A DNA stretch of 42,392 nucleotides. Origin: Nitrospirota bacterium. Lineage in GTDB: Bacteria > Nitrospirota > Thermodesulfovibrionia > Thermodesulfovibrionales > UBA1546. Below the pieces are notes generated by a model. The model was not told the origin of the DNA, did no database searches, and saw only the letters and a program-made list of their open reading frames with translations. The stretch lies in NCBI GenBank assembly GCA_021824065.1, contig JAKALU010000008.1, forward strand, positions 1-42,392, read 5' to 3'. The translations under genes were made by a program, and so were the position numbers. Below, piece after piece: positions 1 to 7,920 of this stretch; the stretch's first letter is position 1, and each line of letters opens with the position of its first letter.

Positions 1-331
1 GGTCGGCAGAAGAACCATCGCCTTCACAACTGATTTCTCCTTTTGACGCTTCTCTGCGGTTTCCGATCATCGCAGTGATAATCTGAGTGAGATCGAACCC
101 GCCATCAACACAGCCCTTGCTCAAACATTCTACCTTGAAAAGGGCATAACTGCTGGGAAAGAAATTAACGACCCGGGGTAAAGATTTTTGTATTCCCCGC
201 TGATTGTACATCATGCTAATGACGATGCCCGCAACCTCAGGGAAGTGTGTAGCAACAGATCCTGCTTCAACCCTCTGTTGCAGTCTTTCTGTCCTTGCCG
301 CATTCTTCCTGCTATTTATGTTGTTGTTCAT
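1..331 (-). CDS. Hypothetical protein, partial (runs off left edge)
   Basis: An open minus-strand frame runs without a stop from an ATG at 329-331 to the window edge, giving 110 codons and no C-terminus. A GGGAGGA ribosome site lies four bases upstream of the ATG. The protein starts MNNNINSRKNAARTE and continues with a conserved-looking segment containing LPRVVNFFP, a two-cysteine stretch (FKVECLSKGCVDGGFDL) and a further cysteine near the edge. These cysteines could bind metal, but I do not recognise the family. It lies downstream of the cold-shock gene, behind a strong terminator, so it is probably expressed separately. The plus-strand frames here are broken by stops, which supports the minus reading. 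Confidence 0.7.
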   Translation of the reverse strand, partial: MNNNINSRKNAARTERLQQRVEAGSVATHFPEVAGIVISMMYNQRGIQKSLPRVVNFFPSSYALFKVECLSKGCVDGGFDLTQIITAMIGNRREASKGEISCEGDGSSAD

Positions 332-340
332 GTTCCTCCC

Positions 341-376
341 AAATGAAAAGGCCCCTTCACCAGGAAGAGGCCTTTT
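341..376 (-). terminator. Rho-independent terminator after the cold-shock gene
   Basis: The arms AAAAGGCC (346-353) and GGCCTTTT (369-376) are perfect complements. Five further inner pairs, one of them a wobble, extend the stem to 13 bp around a small loop. On the minus strand the stem runs into TTTTCATTT. It sits 9 bases past the cold-shock stop codon. Confidence 0.85.
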
Positions 377-384
377 CCAGCTAA

Positions 385-585
385 TTACAGTTTAACGACA
401 TTGATCGCCTTGGGGCCTTTCGGTCCCTTTTCAGTATCAAAGCTGACTGAGTCACCCTCGGCAAGGCTCTTAAAGCCGTTGCCCTGGATGGAAGTGTGGT
501 GGACAAATACATCACTACCGTCTTCGCTTGTGATAAAGCCAAAACCCTTTGAGTCATTAAACCACTTTACTGTTCCATTAGTCAT
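385..585 (-). CDS. Cold-shock domain protein (Csp family)
   Basis: A 66-residue single cold-shock domain, the usual length for CspA-type RNA/DNA chaperones that melt secondary structure in mRNA. The RNP1 motif KGFGFI is at residues 13-18 and the RNP2 motif DVFVHH at 25-30. The N-terminus ([10 protein letters not shown]) is typical. AAAGGAGGT lies just upstream of the ATG at 585. The gene stands alone between two rho-independent terminators, so it is a single-gene transcript. Its promoter should lie within the roughly 200 bases before the start, but I could not assign it. Whether it responds to cold or to growth phase cannot be told from sequence. Confidence 0.95.
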   Translation of the reverse strand: MTNGTVKWFNDSKGFGFITSEDGSDVFVHHTSIQGNGFKSLAEGDSVSFDTEKGPKGPKAINVVKL

Positions 586-633
586 TTCTTTTACCTCCTT
601 TTCTGTAAACTCAAATCTCAGAAGGTCTCAACA

Positions 634-670
634 AATAAAAAAAGCCACAAAGTCGAAAAGTCTTTGTGGC
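634..670 (-). terminator. Rho-independent terminator of the lpx/dap run
   Basis: A perfect 9-bp stem (GCCACAAAG at 644-652 with CTTTGTGGC at 662-670) and a 9-base loop are followed on the minus strand by a run of seven T, then ATTT. It lies about 125 bases past the lpxI stop and upstream of the cold-shock gene, so it most likely ends the lpx operon. It could also act as an attenuator in the cold-shock leader if that promoter lies farther upstream. Confidence 0.85.
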
Positions 671-794
671 CTCATAAACTGCAAAAACTTCTAAAATTCT
701 GTTTGTAGCTTACCACGTCCTGAGCTAAAAAATCAATGCCTTTCAAAAAATAAATACAGGTCTATCTAGGCTGAACCTCCATAGTTCTAAAGTG

Positions 795-1604
795 TCACTC
801 CTTATACCCCACAATCGAAATTCCGGCTTCATCAGCCTCTTTTATCATTGTTCCCCGCTGTAGGAGTATGCTTTTGCCTGCTTCAACAGCGAGGACTCGT
901 GCGCTAACCTCAATCATGGATTTCAATGTTTTCATCCCAACAACAGGGACATCGAATCTCATATCCTGTTTAGGCTTGCTAACCTTCACGACAACGGAGC
1001 CTTCGCCTGCAAGTTTCCCGCCTCTCAGGATTGCCTCATCTGTTCCCTCTATTGCCTCAATTGCCATAACAGCCTGGTCTTTTATTACAACTGTCTGGCC
1101 TATGTCAAGCCTGCCGATCTCTTTTGCTATCTTCCAGCCAAAAGCCACATCCTTCCATTCGTTTTCTGAAAGGCTTTCTTCTGTTAAAAGGCCATCAGGA
1201 GTCATAATCCCTGCACTGAAATCAGTTGTGTTGAGGAGCGTGATACCATCTTTTTCAAGCTCTTTTGCTATTGCAAGGAGTATAGAATCATCGCTGTGAT
1301 CTTTGAGGGTAAAAAGGAGTTTTACTGCCCTCAGGTCGGGTATTATACGGCTTTTATAAAGCAGAGACTTTGGTACCTTACCAGCCATGATAGCCTCTTT
1401 TACATTGCTTTTCTTAAGGGATTCTATTATCTCACCGAGTTTGCCAACACTTATCCGTTTTATCTCATCGACATGCCTATCGAGGTTTTTGTCTGCAAGT
1501 GGTTCTAATGCAATCGCAAAAACCCTGTATCCTTTTGCCTTTGCCTCTGCTGCCACGAGCTTTGGCAGTTCACCCATGCCTGCAATAAGTCCAATTGTTT
1601 TCAT
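795..1604 (-). CDS. lpxI: UDP-2,3-diacylglucosamine diphosphatase LpxI
   Basis: A 269-residue protein of the LpxI (DUF1009) family. It hydrolyses UDP-2,3-diacylglucosamine to lipid X and UMP in lipid A synthesis, replacing LpxH where LpxH is absent. The N-terminus (IGLIAGMGELPKLVA) is the family's characteristic start. The middle KEAIMAGKVPKSLLY and the C-terminal domain with GTDEAILRGG and KPKQDMRFDVPVVG also match. AGAGGA lies upstream of the ATG at 1604. It is last in the lpxD-fabZ-lpxA run, separated from lpxA by a 142-base gap holding a palindromic repeat. lpxB, often next, is not in this window. Confidence 0.93.
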   Translation of the reverse strand: MKTIGLIAGMGELPKLVAAEAKAKGYRVFAIALEPLADKNLDRHVDEIKRISVGKLGEIIESLKKSNVKEAIMAGKVPKSLLYKSRIIPDLRAVKLLFTLKDHSDDSILLAIAKELEKDGITLLNTTDFSAGIMTPDGLLTEESLSENEWKDVAFGWKIAKEIGRLDIGQTVVIKDQAVMAIEAIEGTDEAILRGGKLAGEGSVVVKVSKPKQDMRFDVPVVGMKTLKSMIEVSARVLAVEAGKSILLQRGTMIKEADEAGISIVGYKE

Positions 1605-1632
1605 TAGTCCTCTAATCCAGCGAATCTATTTT

Positions 1633-1735
1633 TTAGTAATCTCCCCTCACCCCTCTTTAAAAAAGAGGGGATACAATTTTTAGAGAACACCTGAAAATCC
1701 CCCTTTTCTAAAGGGGGATGGGGGGATTACTAATC
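1633..1735. repeat. Palindromic repeat element, C5/G5 family
   Basis: The gap between lpxA and lpxI holds two G/C-run hairpins: CCCCTC..TTT..GAGGGG (1641-1670) and CCCCCTTT..AAAGGGGG (1698-1718). The outer ends form an inverted repeat, TTAGTAATC against GATTACTAA. Similar C5/G5 hairpins occur inside larC (20190-20236) and inside the element at 30034-30197. It may cut transcription between the two lpx genes, but there is no clear T-tract. Confidence 0.7.
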
Positions 1736-1746
1736 ATCATCTTCAC

Positions 1747-2526
1747 CTATCTGCATATCCCTCTCTTATTCTTCTCAATAAATTCTATCAGATACTTTAT
1801 CTCTTTTGATTGAGTAAAATCCTTTTGCAGCTTTTTGATTGCTTCTTTTAGGGTATGTTTTTCCCTGAAGAGTATCTTGTATGCCTTTTTAAGCTCGTTG
1901 ATTGTTGAATCAGAAAAACCCTGCCTTTTGAGTCCCACTGAATTTAAGCCGAAGAGTTTTGCTCTCGGGCCTGACGCCATTGTGTATGGCGGTATGTCCT
2001 GGCCGACTCCGCTGAATCCGCCTACCATGCAGTACCCGCCGATCCTTGTGAACTGGTGTACGACAACAAGGCCGCCTATATATGCATGATCCTCAACAAC
2101 CACATGGCCAGCGAGTGTCGCAAGGTTTGCCATGATTACATTGCTTCCTATCTTGCAGTCGTGAGCGATATGGACATAGGCCATAAGGAAATTGTTGTTT
2201 CCGATTTCGGTTATCCCATCGCCTCCGACTGACGCTCTGTGAATGGTTAAATATTCTCTTATTATGTTGTTGTTTCCTATTTTTACGCCTGTCTTCTCTC
2301 CTTTATATTTAAGGTCCTGGGGGGGAAGTCCGATGCTTGCGAAGGGATATATCTGACAGTTTTCTCCGATCTCTGTATCACTATCTATTATTACATTTGA
2401 TATAAGTCTTGTCCCTTTTTTTATCCTCGCACCTGCACCCACAATGCAGTACGGCCCTACATATACATCTTCATCAATATGTGCCTTGGGGTCTATAATT
2501 GCTGTCGAATGTATTTCTTTTGCCAT
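1747..2526 (-). CDS. lpxA: UDP-N-acetylglucosamine O-acyltransferase LpxA
   Basis: A 259-residue cytoplasmic left-handed beta-helix acyltransferase. It moves a hydroxyacyl chain from ACP to the 3-OH of UDP-GlcNAc, the first step of lipid A synthesis. Hexapeptide repeats fill residues 5-190. The signature MAYVHIAHDC holds H119 and the catalytic base H122, the latter equivalent to E. coli H125. The helical C-terminal domain (NSVGLKRQGFS onward) is complete. Length matches the family. It follows fabZ by 3 bases, so the two are co-transcribed and probably translationally coupled. The acyl chain length cannot be read with confidence from sequence. Confidence 0.97.
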   Translation of the reverse strand: MAKEIHSTAIIDPKAHIDEDVYVGPYCIVGAGARIKKGTRLISNVIIDSDTEIGENCQIYPFASIGLPPQDLKYKGEKTGVKIGNNNIIREYLTIHRASVGGDGITEIGNNNFLMAYVHIAHDCKIGSNVIMANLATLAGHVVVEDHAYIGGLVVVHQFTRIGGYCMVGGFSGVGQDIPPYTMASGPRAKLFGLNSVGLKRQGFSDSTINELKKAYKILFREKHTLKEAIKKLQKDFTQSKEIKYLIEFIEKNKRGICR

Positions 2527-2529
2527 TTT

Positions 2530-2982
2530 CTATTGCTCCTTTTCGCCTCGGCGAATCTCTGATGTAATCACCATTGCTGTGAATTCAGATTCTGAAACAA
2601 CCTTTTCGTCAACAGTAGCAATCCCTGAGAATCTCCATACATTGCCTCTCTGCTGAAGCACTGTAATTTCAAACCTTAATTGGTCACCTGGCACAACAGG
2701 CCTTCTGAATTTCGCTTTTTCTATGCTCATGAAATAAACCGCACTGCCCTGGACACCTGAGCCGAATGCGAGCACACCTGCAACCTGTGCCATTGCCTCA
2801 ACAATCAATACTCCAGGCATTATGGGATTGTCAGGGAAGTGTCCCTGGAAAAACGGCTCATTGATAGTCACGTTCTTAATACCCACTGCCTTCACACTGG
2901 GCTCCATCTCGATAATCCTGTCAACCATGAGGAAAGGGTATCTATGTGGAATCAGATTTTGTATGCCTTTGATATCTATCAT
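2530..2982 (-). CDS. fabZ: 3-hydroxyacyl-ACP dehydratase FabZ
   Basis: A 150-residue hot-dog fold enzyme that dehydrates (3R)-hydroxyacyl-ACP in fatty acid elongation. It competes with LpxA and LpxD for the same acyl-ACP pool, which explains its place between them. The catalytic motif [12 protein letters not shown] carries H48, and E62 lies in the following VEAMAQ helix. The [11 protein letters not shown] start is typical. The ATG overlaps the lpxD stop by four bases (ATGA). The C-terminus is slightly extended with charged residues. Confidence 0.97.
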   Translation of the reverse strand: MIDIKGIQNLIPHRYPFLMVDRIIEMEPSVKAVGIKNVTINEPFFQGHFPDNPIMPGVLIVEAMAQVAGVLAFGSGVQGSAVYFMSIEKAKFRRPVVPGDQLRFEITVLQQRGNVWRFSGIATVDEKVVSESEFTAMVITSEIRRGEKEQ

Positions 2983-4001
2983 TCTTTCTCTCTCCTTTCG
3001 ATAGTTTCTATTTTATCCTCAAGTTCCTTTATTTTTTTATTTAGTTCAGGGAGCTTTGCAAATATTGAAATTGCCTTAAGCCAGTCCCTGTGCGGTATAA
3101 CAGGGGAGCCTGAATAAATCCCCTTTTCAAGATGCCCCATCACTCCTGACTGAGCCCCTATCATGCAACCGTCATCTATCCTGGCATGGTCAGCAATTCC
3201 AACCTGGCCTCCCATCACAACATAGTTTCCTATCTCTGCACTTCCAGCAATCCCGACCTGCGATACAATAATAGAGTTCTCTCCGATCTTTACATTGTGT
3301 GCGATCTGAACAAGATTATCGATCTTTGTGCCTTTGCCTATCACGGTATTGCCGGTTGTTGCCCTGTCAATTGTGACATTAGCGCCTATCTCAACGTCAT
3401 CTCCAAGAATAATACCCCCGACCTGCGGAATTTTATAATGGACGCCTTTCTCAAATACATAGCCAAATCCATCTGAGCCGATTACAGCGCCAGGATGGAT
3501 TATAACCCTGCTGCCGATCTTTATTTTTTCTCTTATTGTTGCGTTTGGATATATTATGCACTCATCGCCAATGGATGAATTTTCGCCTATAAATACTCCC
3601 GGATAAATAGTTGTCCTATCGCCTATTGACACACCATCTGAAATAAATACCAGAGGACATATAGATACATCCTTCCCGATCTGCGCTTTATCAGAGACAT
3701 ATGCCTTATCGCTTATGCCTGATGGAATAAGTGGTTTCACATAAAAGTACTCAAGAAGCCTTGCAAATGCATACTGTGGATTTGGAACCTTCAGTTGCGC
3801 TTTTTTTATATCAGGGATTTGATCCTTAACTATTACACATGCTGCTTTACTCTCTGAGCATTCTTTGATAAGCTTTGCGCTCGATAAAAATGTTATATCC
3901 CCCTCTGCAGCATCTGATATTCCTGCAACCCCGCTTATTACTATATCGGGGTCGCCGATAATCTCTCCGTTAAGCAGCTTCGCAATCTCTCGCAGTTTCA
4001 T
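2979..4001 (-). CDS. lpxD: UDP-3-O-(3-hydroxyacyl)glucosamine N-acyltransferase LpxD
   Basis: A 340-residue acyltransferase that adds the second hydroxyacyl chain, to the 2-amino group, in lipid A synthesis. An N-terminal uridine-binding domain (residues 1-95, with [17 protein letters not shown]) precedes a long hexapeptide beta-helix (about 98-310). The catalytic histidine lies in [12 protein letters not shown] (H235). The C-terminal helix is an E/K-rich coil ([16 protein letters not shown]), expected for the trimer's ACP-recognition helices. Its stop overlaps the fabZ start. In many Gram-negatives lpxD follows bamA-skp; here those two lie about 8 kb away on the other strand. Confidence 0.97.
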   Translation of the reverse strand: MKLREIAKLLNGEIIGDPDIVISGVAGISDAAEGDITFLSSAKLIKECSESKAACVIVKDQIPDIKKAQLKVPNPQYAFARLLEYFYVKPLIPSGISDKAYVSDKAQIGKDVSICPLVFISDGVSIGDRTTIYPGVFIGENSSIGDECIIYPNATIREKIKIGSRVIIHPGAVIGSDGFGYVFEKGVHYKIPQVGGIILGDDVEIGANVTIDRATTGNTVIGKGTKIDNLVQIAHNVKIGENSIIVSQVGIAGSAEIGNYVVMGGQVGIADHARIDDGCMIGAQSGVMGHLEKGIYSGSPVIPHRDWLKAISIFAKLPELNKKIKELEDKIETIERREKE

Positions 4002-4019
4002 TTGAAAATCCGGGTAACC

Positions 4020-4892
4020 TTATATCAGCCCGTAGTCCTTTAATGTCTTCCTGAGTTTCTCTTTATTTGCCTCGGACATCTCGCAGAGCGGAAGCCTGAA
4101 CTCTTCTTTTATCTTCCCCATCATGGCGAGGGCTGTCTTTGCTGGTATCGGGTTTGTTTCTATGAACATCGCAGTATTTAATGGCTCTAATTTGTAATGC
4201 AATCTCCTTGCCTTCTCGATATTCCCCATCTCCCATGCTGCGCACATCTCAGCGACATCTTTTGGCGCAACATTTGCTGAGACAGATATGACACCTCTTC
4301 CTCCGAGTGCAAGGAGCGTTAGTGTTGTGAAGTCATCGCCAGAAATAACTGTAATCCTGTCGCCGCACAATCTGATAACCTCACTAACCTGTTTCATATC
4401 TCCTGTTGCTTCTTTTATAGCAACTATGTTTTTTATCTCAGCGAGACGTGCAACTGTTGACGGGAGTATATTTACAGCGGTTCTTCCGGGCACGTTGTAA
4501 AGGACGATCGGGATATCAACAGCCTTTGCAACTTCTTTATAATGTCTGTAAAGGCCTTCCTGTGTTGGCTTGTTATAATAAGGAGAAACAAGGAGCGCAG
4601 CGTCGGCACCGACCTGTTTTGCCTTTTTTGTTATCATTATTGTCTCATCAGTCGCATTTGCGCCTGTACCTGCAATTACAGGGATGCGTCTGTTGACTGC
4701 CTTGACTGTTATCTCGATTACCCTGTAGTGCTCTTCGTAATCGAGTGTCGCTGATTCCCCGGTTGTCCCGCACGGCACAATAGCATCAGTACCCTGTTTT
4801 ATGTGCCATTCTATTAAATTGCAGAGTGCCTTTTCATCTACCCCGCCTTTTTTAAAGGGTGTGACTATTGCAACTATTGAGCCTTTGAACAT
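4020..4892 (-). CDS. dapA: 4-hydroxy-tetrahydrodipicolinate synthase
   Basis: A 290-residue TIM-barrel aldolase that condenses pyruvate with aspartate semialdehyde, the first committed step to diaminopimelate and lysine. The Schiff-base lysine is K160 in AIKEATGD. The proton-relay tyrosine is Y132 in LYNVPGR, with R137 for substrate binding, and T43-T44 lie in CGTTGES. AGGAGG precedes the ATG. It lies between the PilZ pair and lpxD, with dapF upstream, so diaminopimelate and lipid A supply appear to share one transcript. Confidence 0.97.
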   Translation of the reverse strand: MFKGSIVAIVTPFKKGGVDEKALCNLIEWHIKQGTDAIVPCGTTGESATLDYEEHYRVIEITVKAVNRRIPVIAGTGANATDETIMITKKAKQVGADAALLVSPYYNKPTQEGLYRHYKEVAKAVDIPIVLYNVPGRTAVNILPSTVARLAEIKNIVAIKEATGDMKQVSEVIRLCGDRITVISGDDFTTLTLLALGGRGVISVSANVAPKDVAEMCAAWEMGNIEKARRLHYKLEPLNTAMFIETNPIPAKTALAMMGKIKEEFRLPLCEMSEANKEKLRKTLKDYGLI

Positions 4893-4928
4893 AAAAACCT
4901 CCTTATAAGTTTGCAGACCTTAAAAGTA

Positions 4929-5219
4929 TTAAACAAACATTAAGCCCACTCTATACCAGAGACCCTTTTTAGCTCTCCATCTGACAACAGCATCTGCAGA
5001 TAAAGAACTGCCATTAAGGCCTTTGATTCTCAAGAGGTGATCCGGCATAACAGGATAACTTGTAATTATCCCCATGCCTTTCTTGCTGATATCAACTGCC
5101 ATTGCAGTCTCAGTGATTGTTATTGTTTTAGATGCGCGATGTTTTGATATACTTACCGAATAATCTACCGGGGCACCATAAGTTTTACGCTTGCATCTCC
5201 TTTTTTCAGCCTTATTCAT
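4929..5219 (-). CDS. Small PilZ-domain protein (second of pair)
   Basis: About 96 residues from the ATG at 5219. An N-terminal basic RRCKRK stretch resembles the PilZ RxxxR c-di-GMP-binding motif. A DISKKGMGI segment matches the second motif (D/NxSxxG), and the end YRVGLMFV matches the closing strand of PilZ barrels. The frame stays open upstream to 5294, but an ATG there would overlap the preceding gene by 59 bases, so I prefer the internal start; its GGAG abuts the ATG unusually closely. It pairs with the PilZ gene 16 bases upstream. Target unknown. Confidence 0.72.
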   Translation of the reverse strand: MNKAEKRRCKRKTYGAPVDYSVSISKHRASKTITITETAMAVDISKKGMGIITSYPVMPDHLLRIKGLNGSSLSADAVVRWRAKKGLWYRVGLMFV

Positions 5220-5235
5220 CTCCTTTTCTCTGCCT

Positions 5236-5508
5236 TTATACAAACTTAATCCCAACCTTATAAGTGTTATCTTTAATATGCATGCCCCATACAACGATCC
5301 CTACCTTGTGCCCTATTCCTTCATTGAACCTGAGCACATGTCCGGGCTCCAAGGGATAACATGTCTGGATGCTCATCCCTATATCGCTTATATCAATTAT
5401 TTCTCCTTTCAGGCTCAAATTCTTTGGCTCTCTGAACTCAAGGACAGTTACAGAATAACCGATTATGCCTGCACGGGGCATTCTCTTAGCCTGTCTTCTT
5501 TCCCCCAT
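5236..5508 (-). CDS. Small PilZ-domain protein (first of pair)
   Basis: About 90 residues. The N-terminus ERRQAKRMPR carries the RxxxR-type motif, EIIDISDIGMSIQT carries the second motif (D-x-S-x-x-G), and TYKVGIKFV closes the barrel. This suggests a single-domain c-di-GMP-binding protein. The start is uncertain: a GTG at 5520 or the ATG at 5508, which has AAGGGA just upstream. Both lie inside the end of dapF, so translation is probably coupled to dapF. The protein resembles its neighbour at 4929 in size and motif order, consistent with an old tandem duplication. Confidence 0.75.
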   Translation of the reverse strand: MGERRQAKRMPRAGIIGYSVTVLEFREPKNLSLKGEIIDISDIGMSIQTCYPLEPGHVLRFNEGIGHKVGIVVWGMHIKDNTYKVGIKFV

Positions 5509-6337
5509 GAGTCCCTTCACTTAGATTTATTTCTCCTGTGAATACTTCCACAGCCGGGCCTGTCATATAGATGTGATTATCTTCCTCCCACTCAATGAAT
5601 AGATCTCCTCCCATGAGATGAACTGTAACATTCTTTGCTGTTAGCCCTTTCAAGTTAGATGCAACCACGGCAGCTGATGCCCCTGTGCCGCATGCCATTG
5701 TCTCACCAGAACCTCTTTCCCATACCCTCATCTTTATCTCTGAAGGATTTATTATTTCTATGAATTCCACATTAGTTTTTTTGGGGAAAAGCTCATGCTT
5801 TTCAAGCAAAGGCCCATAATAAATTACAGGGAACTCAGCGACGTTGTCAATGAAAATAACAGCATGCGGATTACCCATTGAGATACATGTTATACGGAAG
5901 GTTTTGTCTTCTATACGTAGTGGATGATCGATAACCCTGCCGTCAAGATTTACAGGTATCTCTCTGCCGTCAAGTACAGGCTCCCCCATGTCAACCCTGA
6001 CCATCTCGCCCTTTCTTTCAGGTCTTATGATGCCTGCGAGTGTCTCGATATTCAGGATGGCTTTCTCTGATAAGCCTTTATCCCATATGTATTTCGCAAG
6101 ACACCTGATGCCATTACCGCACATTTCGACCTCTCCACCATCTGCATTAAATATCCTCATCTTAAAATCGGCGATGTCTGAAGGGTAAAGAAGAAGGATC
6201 TGGTCAGCACCTATCCCAAATCGTCTGTGGCAGAGATTTTTTGAGACGAGAGGAAGATCGGGCAGTTCCCTGTTTCTACAATCTATAAGAACAAAGTCGT
6301 TGCCCAATCCATGCATCTTGGTAAAATTAATCTTCAT
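5486..6337 (-). CDS. dapF: Diaminopimelate epimerase
   Basis: A 283-residue PLP-independent epimerase converting LL- to meso-diaminopimelate for peptidoglycan and lysine. The two catalytic cysteines are present: C73 in EMCGNGIRC and C216 in MACGTGAS. The N-terminal FTKMHGLGNDFV is diagnostic. The protein ends with a short Gly/Lys tail (GTHGGKKTG) that overlaps the start of the PilZ gene. Only a weak AAGG lies upstream of the ATG. It heads the dap/lpx run unless the FmdB-like gene across the 130-base gap is part of the same transcript. Confidence 0.97.
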   Translation of the reverse strand: MKINFTKMHGLGNDFVLIDCRNRELPDLPLVSKNLCHRRFGIGADQILLLYPSDIADFKMRIFNADGGEVEMCGNGIRCLAKYIWDKGLSEKAILNIETLAGIIRPERKGEMVRVDMGEPVLDGREIPVNLDGRVIDHPLRIEDKTFRITCISMGNPHAVIFIDNVAEFPVIYYGPLLEKHELFPKKTNVEFIEIINPSEIKMRVWERGSGETMACGTGASAAVVASNLKGLTAKNVTVHLMGGDLFIEWEEDNHIYMTGPAVEVFTGEINLSEGTHGGKKTG

Positions 6338-6358
6338 GAAGAAATACCTTATTTATGT

Positions 6359-6424
6359 TGTCATCCCTGCGAAAGCAGTGATCTATATTTTTGTTTCTGG
6401 ATTCCCGCTTACGCGAGAATGACA
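6359..6424. repeat. TGTCAT/ATGACA inverted-repeat element, copy 1
   Basis: A 66-bp element bounded by TGTCAT and ATGACA, with an inner CTGGATTCCCGCTT arm near its right end and a CCCTGCGAAAGCAG arm on the left. The right arm (6397-6424) is nearly identical to the one at 24720-24747. It lies between the FmdB-like gene and dapF. Confidence 0.75.
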
Positions 6425-6467
6425 TTTTGTTTGTTGCTGAACTCACGGCTCAGCATGATGAAACCCC

Positions 6468-6671
6468 TCAGCCGCCACCGAAACCTCTGGCCGGGGCTGA
6501 TGTGGAAAAAGTCTTCCCTTCCAAGGAAGAACACGAAAAGGCTGATAATAGTTTCGTTACAGCGTTAGAGCCACATTCTGTGCAGACCGTATCTTTTTCT
6601 GTAGCGCCAACTCTTTGTAAAACTGAAAATGCTCTGTTGCACTTCGTGCATTTATATTCATAAATCGGCAT
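6468..6671 (-). CDS. FmdB-family zinc-ribbon protein
   Basis: A 67-residue protein beginning MPIYEYKCTKC, the hallmark of the FmdB/putative regulatory zinc-ribbon family. Two Cys pairs (C8/C11 and C30/C33, the second in CTECG) would hold one zinc. The tail is low-complexity and Gly/Ser-rich (ARGFGGG), as is common in this family. TGGAGG lies 5-10 bases upstream of the ATG. It is divergent from amrS, with an 81-base gap. The family's role is poorly defined; regulatory or co-chaperone roles have been proposed. Confidence 0.9.
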   Translation of the reverse strand: MPIYEYKCTKCNRAFSVLQRVGATEKDTVCTECGSNAVTKLLSAFSCSSLEGKTFSTSAPARGFGGG

Positions 6672-6740
6672 TTTTAACCTCCATATACAAATTTATTTAT
6701 TTTGCCCTATCCGTCTCTTTTAAGTCAAACAACTCTCTGT

Positions 6741-6746
6741 TATAAT
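6741..6746 (+). promoter_or_regulatory. -10 box, probable leaderless start of amrS
   Basis: A consensus TATAAT ends exactly 6 bases before the amrS ATG, and no ribosome-binding sequence lies between. The expected transcript start is at or next to the ATG. The -35 region is weak (TTTTAA at a 17-base spacing). Confidence 0.6.
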
Positions 6747-6752
6747 CAAATT

Positions 6753-7766
6753 ATGAAAGAGGCAATGCTGTATGAAAAGCTTGAAGACAAAAAGGTCAGG
6801 TGTTTTTTATGCGCCCACGGCTGCCATATATCTTCCGGCAAGAGAGGAATCTGCGCTGTAAGGGAAAATATTGACGGGACACTCTACAGCCTTGTATATG
6901 GAAAAGTCATCTCTGCCAATATCGACCCCATCGAGAAAAAACCCCTTTTCCACTTTTATCCAGGCTCAACATCTTTTTCAATAGCAACTGTTGGCTGTAA
7001 CTTCAGGTGCGAGCACTGTCAGAACTATGAGATATCGCAGTTCCCAAGGGAAAGACCGGACGTTCCCATCCCTGGCAATGACATGACCCCTGAGGATATA
7101 GTAAATCTGGCTGAGAGAAACAGGTGTAAAAGCATCTCTTATACTTACACAGAACCAACAATATTCTTTGAGTTTGCATACGATTGTGCGAAACTTGCCC
7201 ATGAAAAGGGGATAAAGAATGTGTTCGTCAGTAATGGCTATACAAGCCCTGAGGCAACGAGGCTTATAGCGCCGTATCTTGATGGAAACAATATAGACCT
7301 TAAAGGAGGAGCGGAATTCTATAAAAAAATCTGCCATGCAAAGGTTGAGCCGGTCAAAGAGACAATAAAACTGATGAAAGAACTTGGCGTATGGGTTGAG
7401 GTTACTACACTTATAATACCAGGGCATAATGACTCTGAAGTGGATTTAAGGAGTATTGCCGAGTTTATAAAATCAATCGATCCTGCAATGCCCTGGCATG
7501 TAACACAGTTTTATCCAACATATAAAATGACAGACGTGCCGAGAACTCCTGTCAGGACTCTGAGATGGGCAAGGCAGATGGGACTCGATATCGGACTTAA
7601 ATATGTTTATGAAGGGAATGTCCCTGGCGAGGGGGGTGAAAACACCTACTGCCCGAATTGCAAGGAATTGCTGATTCATAGATTTGGCTTTAGCATTGGC
7701 GAGATTAAGATGAAGAACGGCAAATGTATTAACTGCGGTATGCAGTTAGCCGGAGTATGGAAATAA
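6753..7766 (+). CDS. amrS: AmmeMemoRadiSam system radical SAM enzyme
   Basis: 337 residues from the ATG at 6753; a TTG 51 bases upstream is possible but less likely. The radical-SAM cluster is C82-x3-C86-x2-C89 (GCNFRCEHC). N-terminal cysteines C17, C20, C24 and C34 and C-terminal CPNC and CINC pairs could hold further metal. SGKRGICAVREN, SYTYTEPTIFFE and NVFVSNGY match the AmrS/PflA-like family. Its usual partners, a Memo-like and an AMMECR1-like protein, are not visible here. The substrate is not established. The gene probably has a leaderless transcript and is followed by a long hairpin with a T-tract. Confidence 0.9.
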   Translation: MKEAMLYEKLEDKKVRCFLCAHGCHISSGKRGICAVRENIDGTLYSLVYGKVISANIDPIEKKPLFHFYPGSTSFSIATVGCNFRCEHCQNYEISQFPRERPDVPIPGNDMTPEDIVNLAERNRCKSISYTYTEPTIFFEFAYDCAKLAHEKGIKNVFVSNGYTSPEATRLIAPYLDGNNIDLKGGAEFYKKICHAKVEPVKETIKLMKELGVWVEVTTLIIPGHNDSEVDLRSIAEFIKSIDPAMPWHVTQFYPTYKMTDVPRTPVRTLRWARQMGLDIGLKYVYEGNVPGEGGENTYCPNCKELLIHRFGFSIGEIKMKNGKCINCGMQLAGVWK

Positions 7767-7767
7767 T

Positions 7768-7859
7768 AGGTCAGGGCATAGTATTTGAGCGGACCCTTTT
7801 GTCCCGATAGTCATCGGGGCGAGAATGAGCTAAAATACTATACCTGGCCTGTTTTTTTT
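7768..7859 (+). repeat. Long palindromic element with T-tract, copy 1 (also terminator)
   Basis: The left arm 7768-7790 and right arm 7829-7850 are near-perfect complements of about 22 bp, with a nested CCCGAT/ATCGGG hairpin inside. Eight T follow (7852-7859), so it should terminate amrS transcription. Inner blocks GTATTTGAGCGGA and CGAGAATGAGC recur, in reverse orientation, in the element at 30034-30197. This makes it a dispersed repeat and not just a terminator. Confidence 0.75.
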
Positions 7860-7920
7860 CTTAAACTGGTGATAGCTTGAACTTTTTTATGCATTTTGTT
7901 AAGCTGTTTTTAACACTAAC

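Noticed and set aside
2-181. Plus-strand frame with an in-frame TGA at 44-46, resembling a selenoprotein or broken gene
   Set aside because: The minus strand here has a clean long frame with a ribosome site; the plus-strand pattern is its shadow.
401-694. 97-residue plus-strand ORF across the cold-shock gene
   Set aside because: It is the antisense shadow of the cold-shock gene and its leader.
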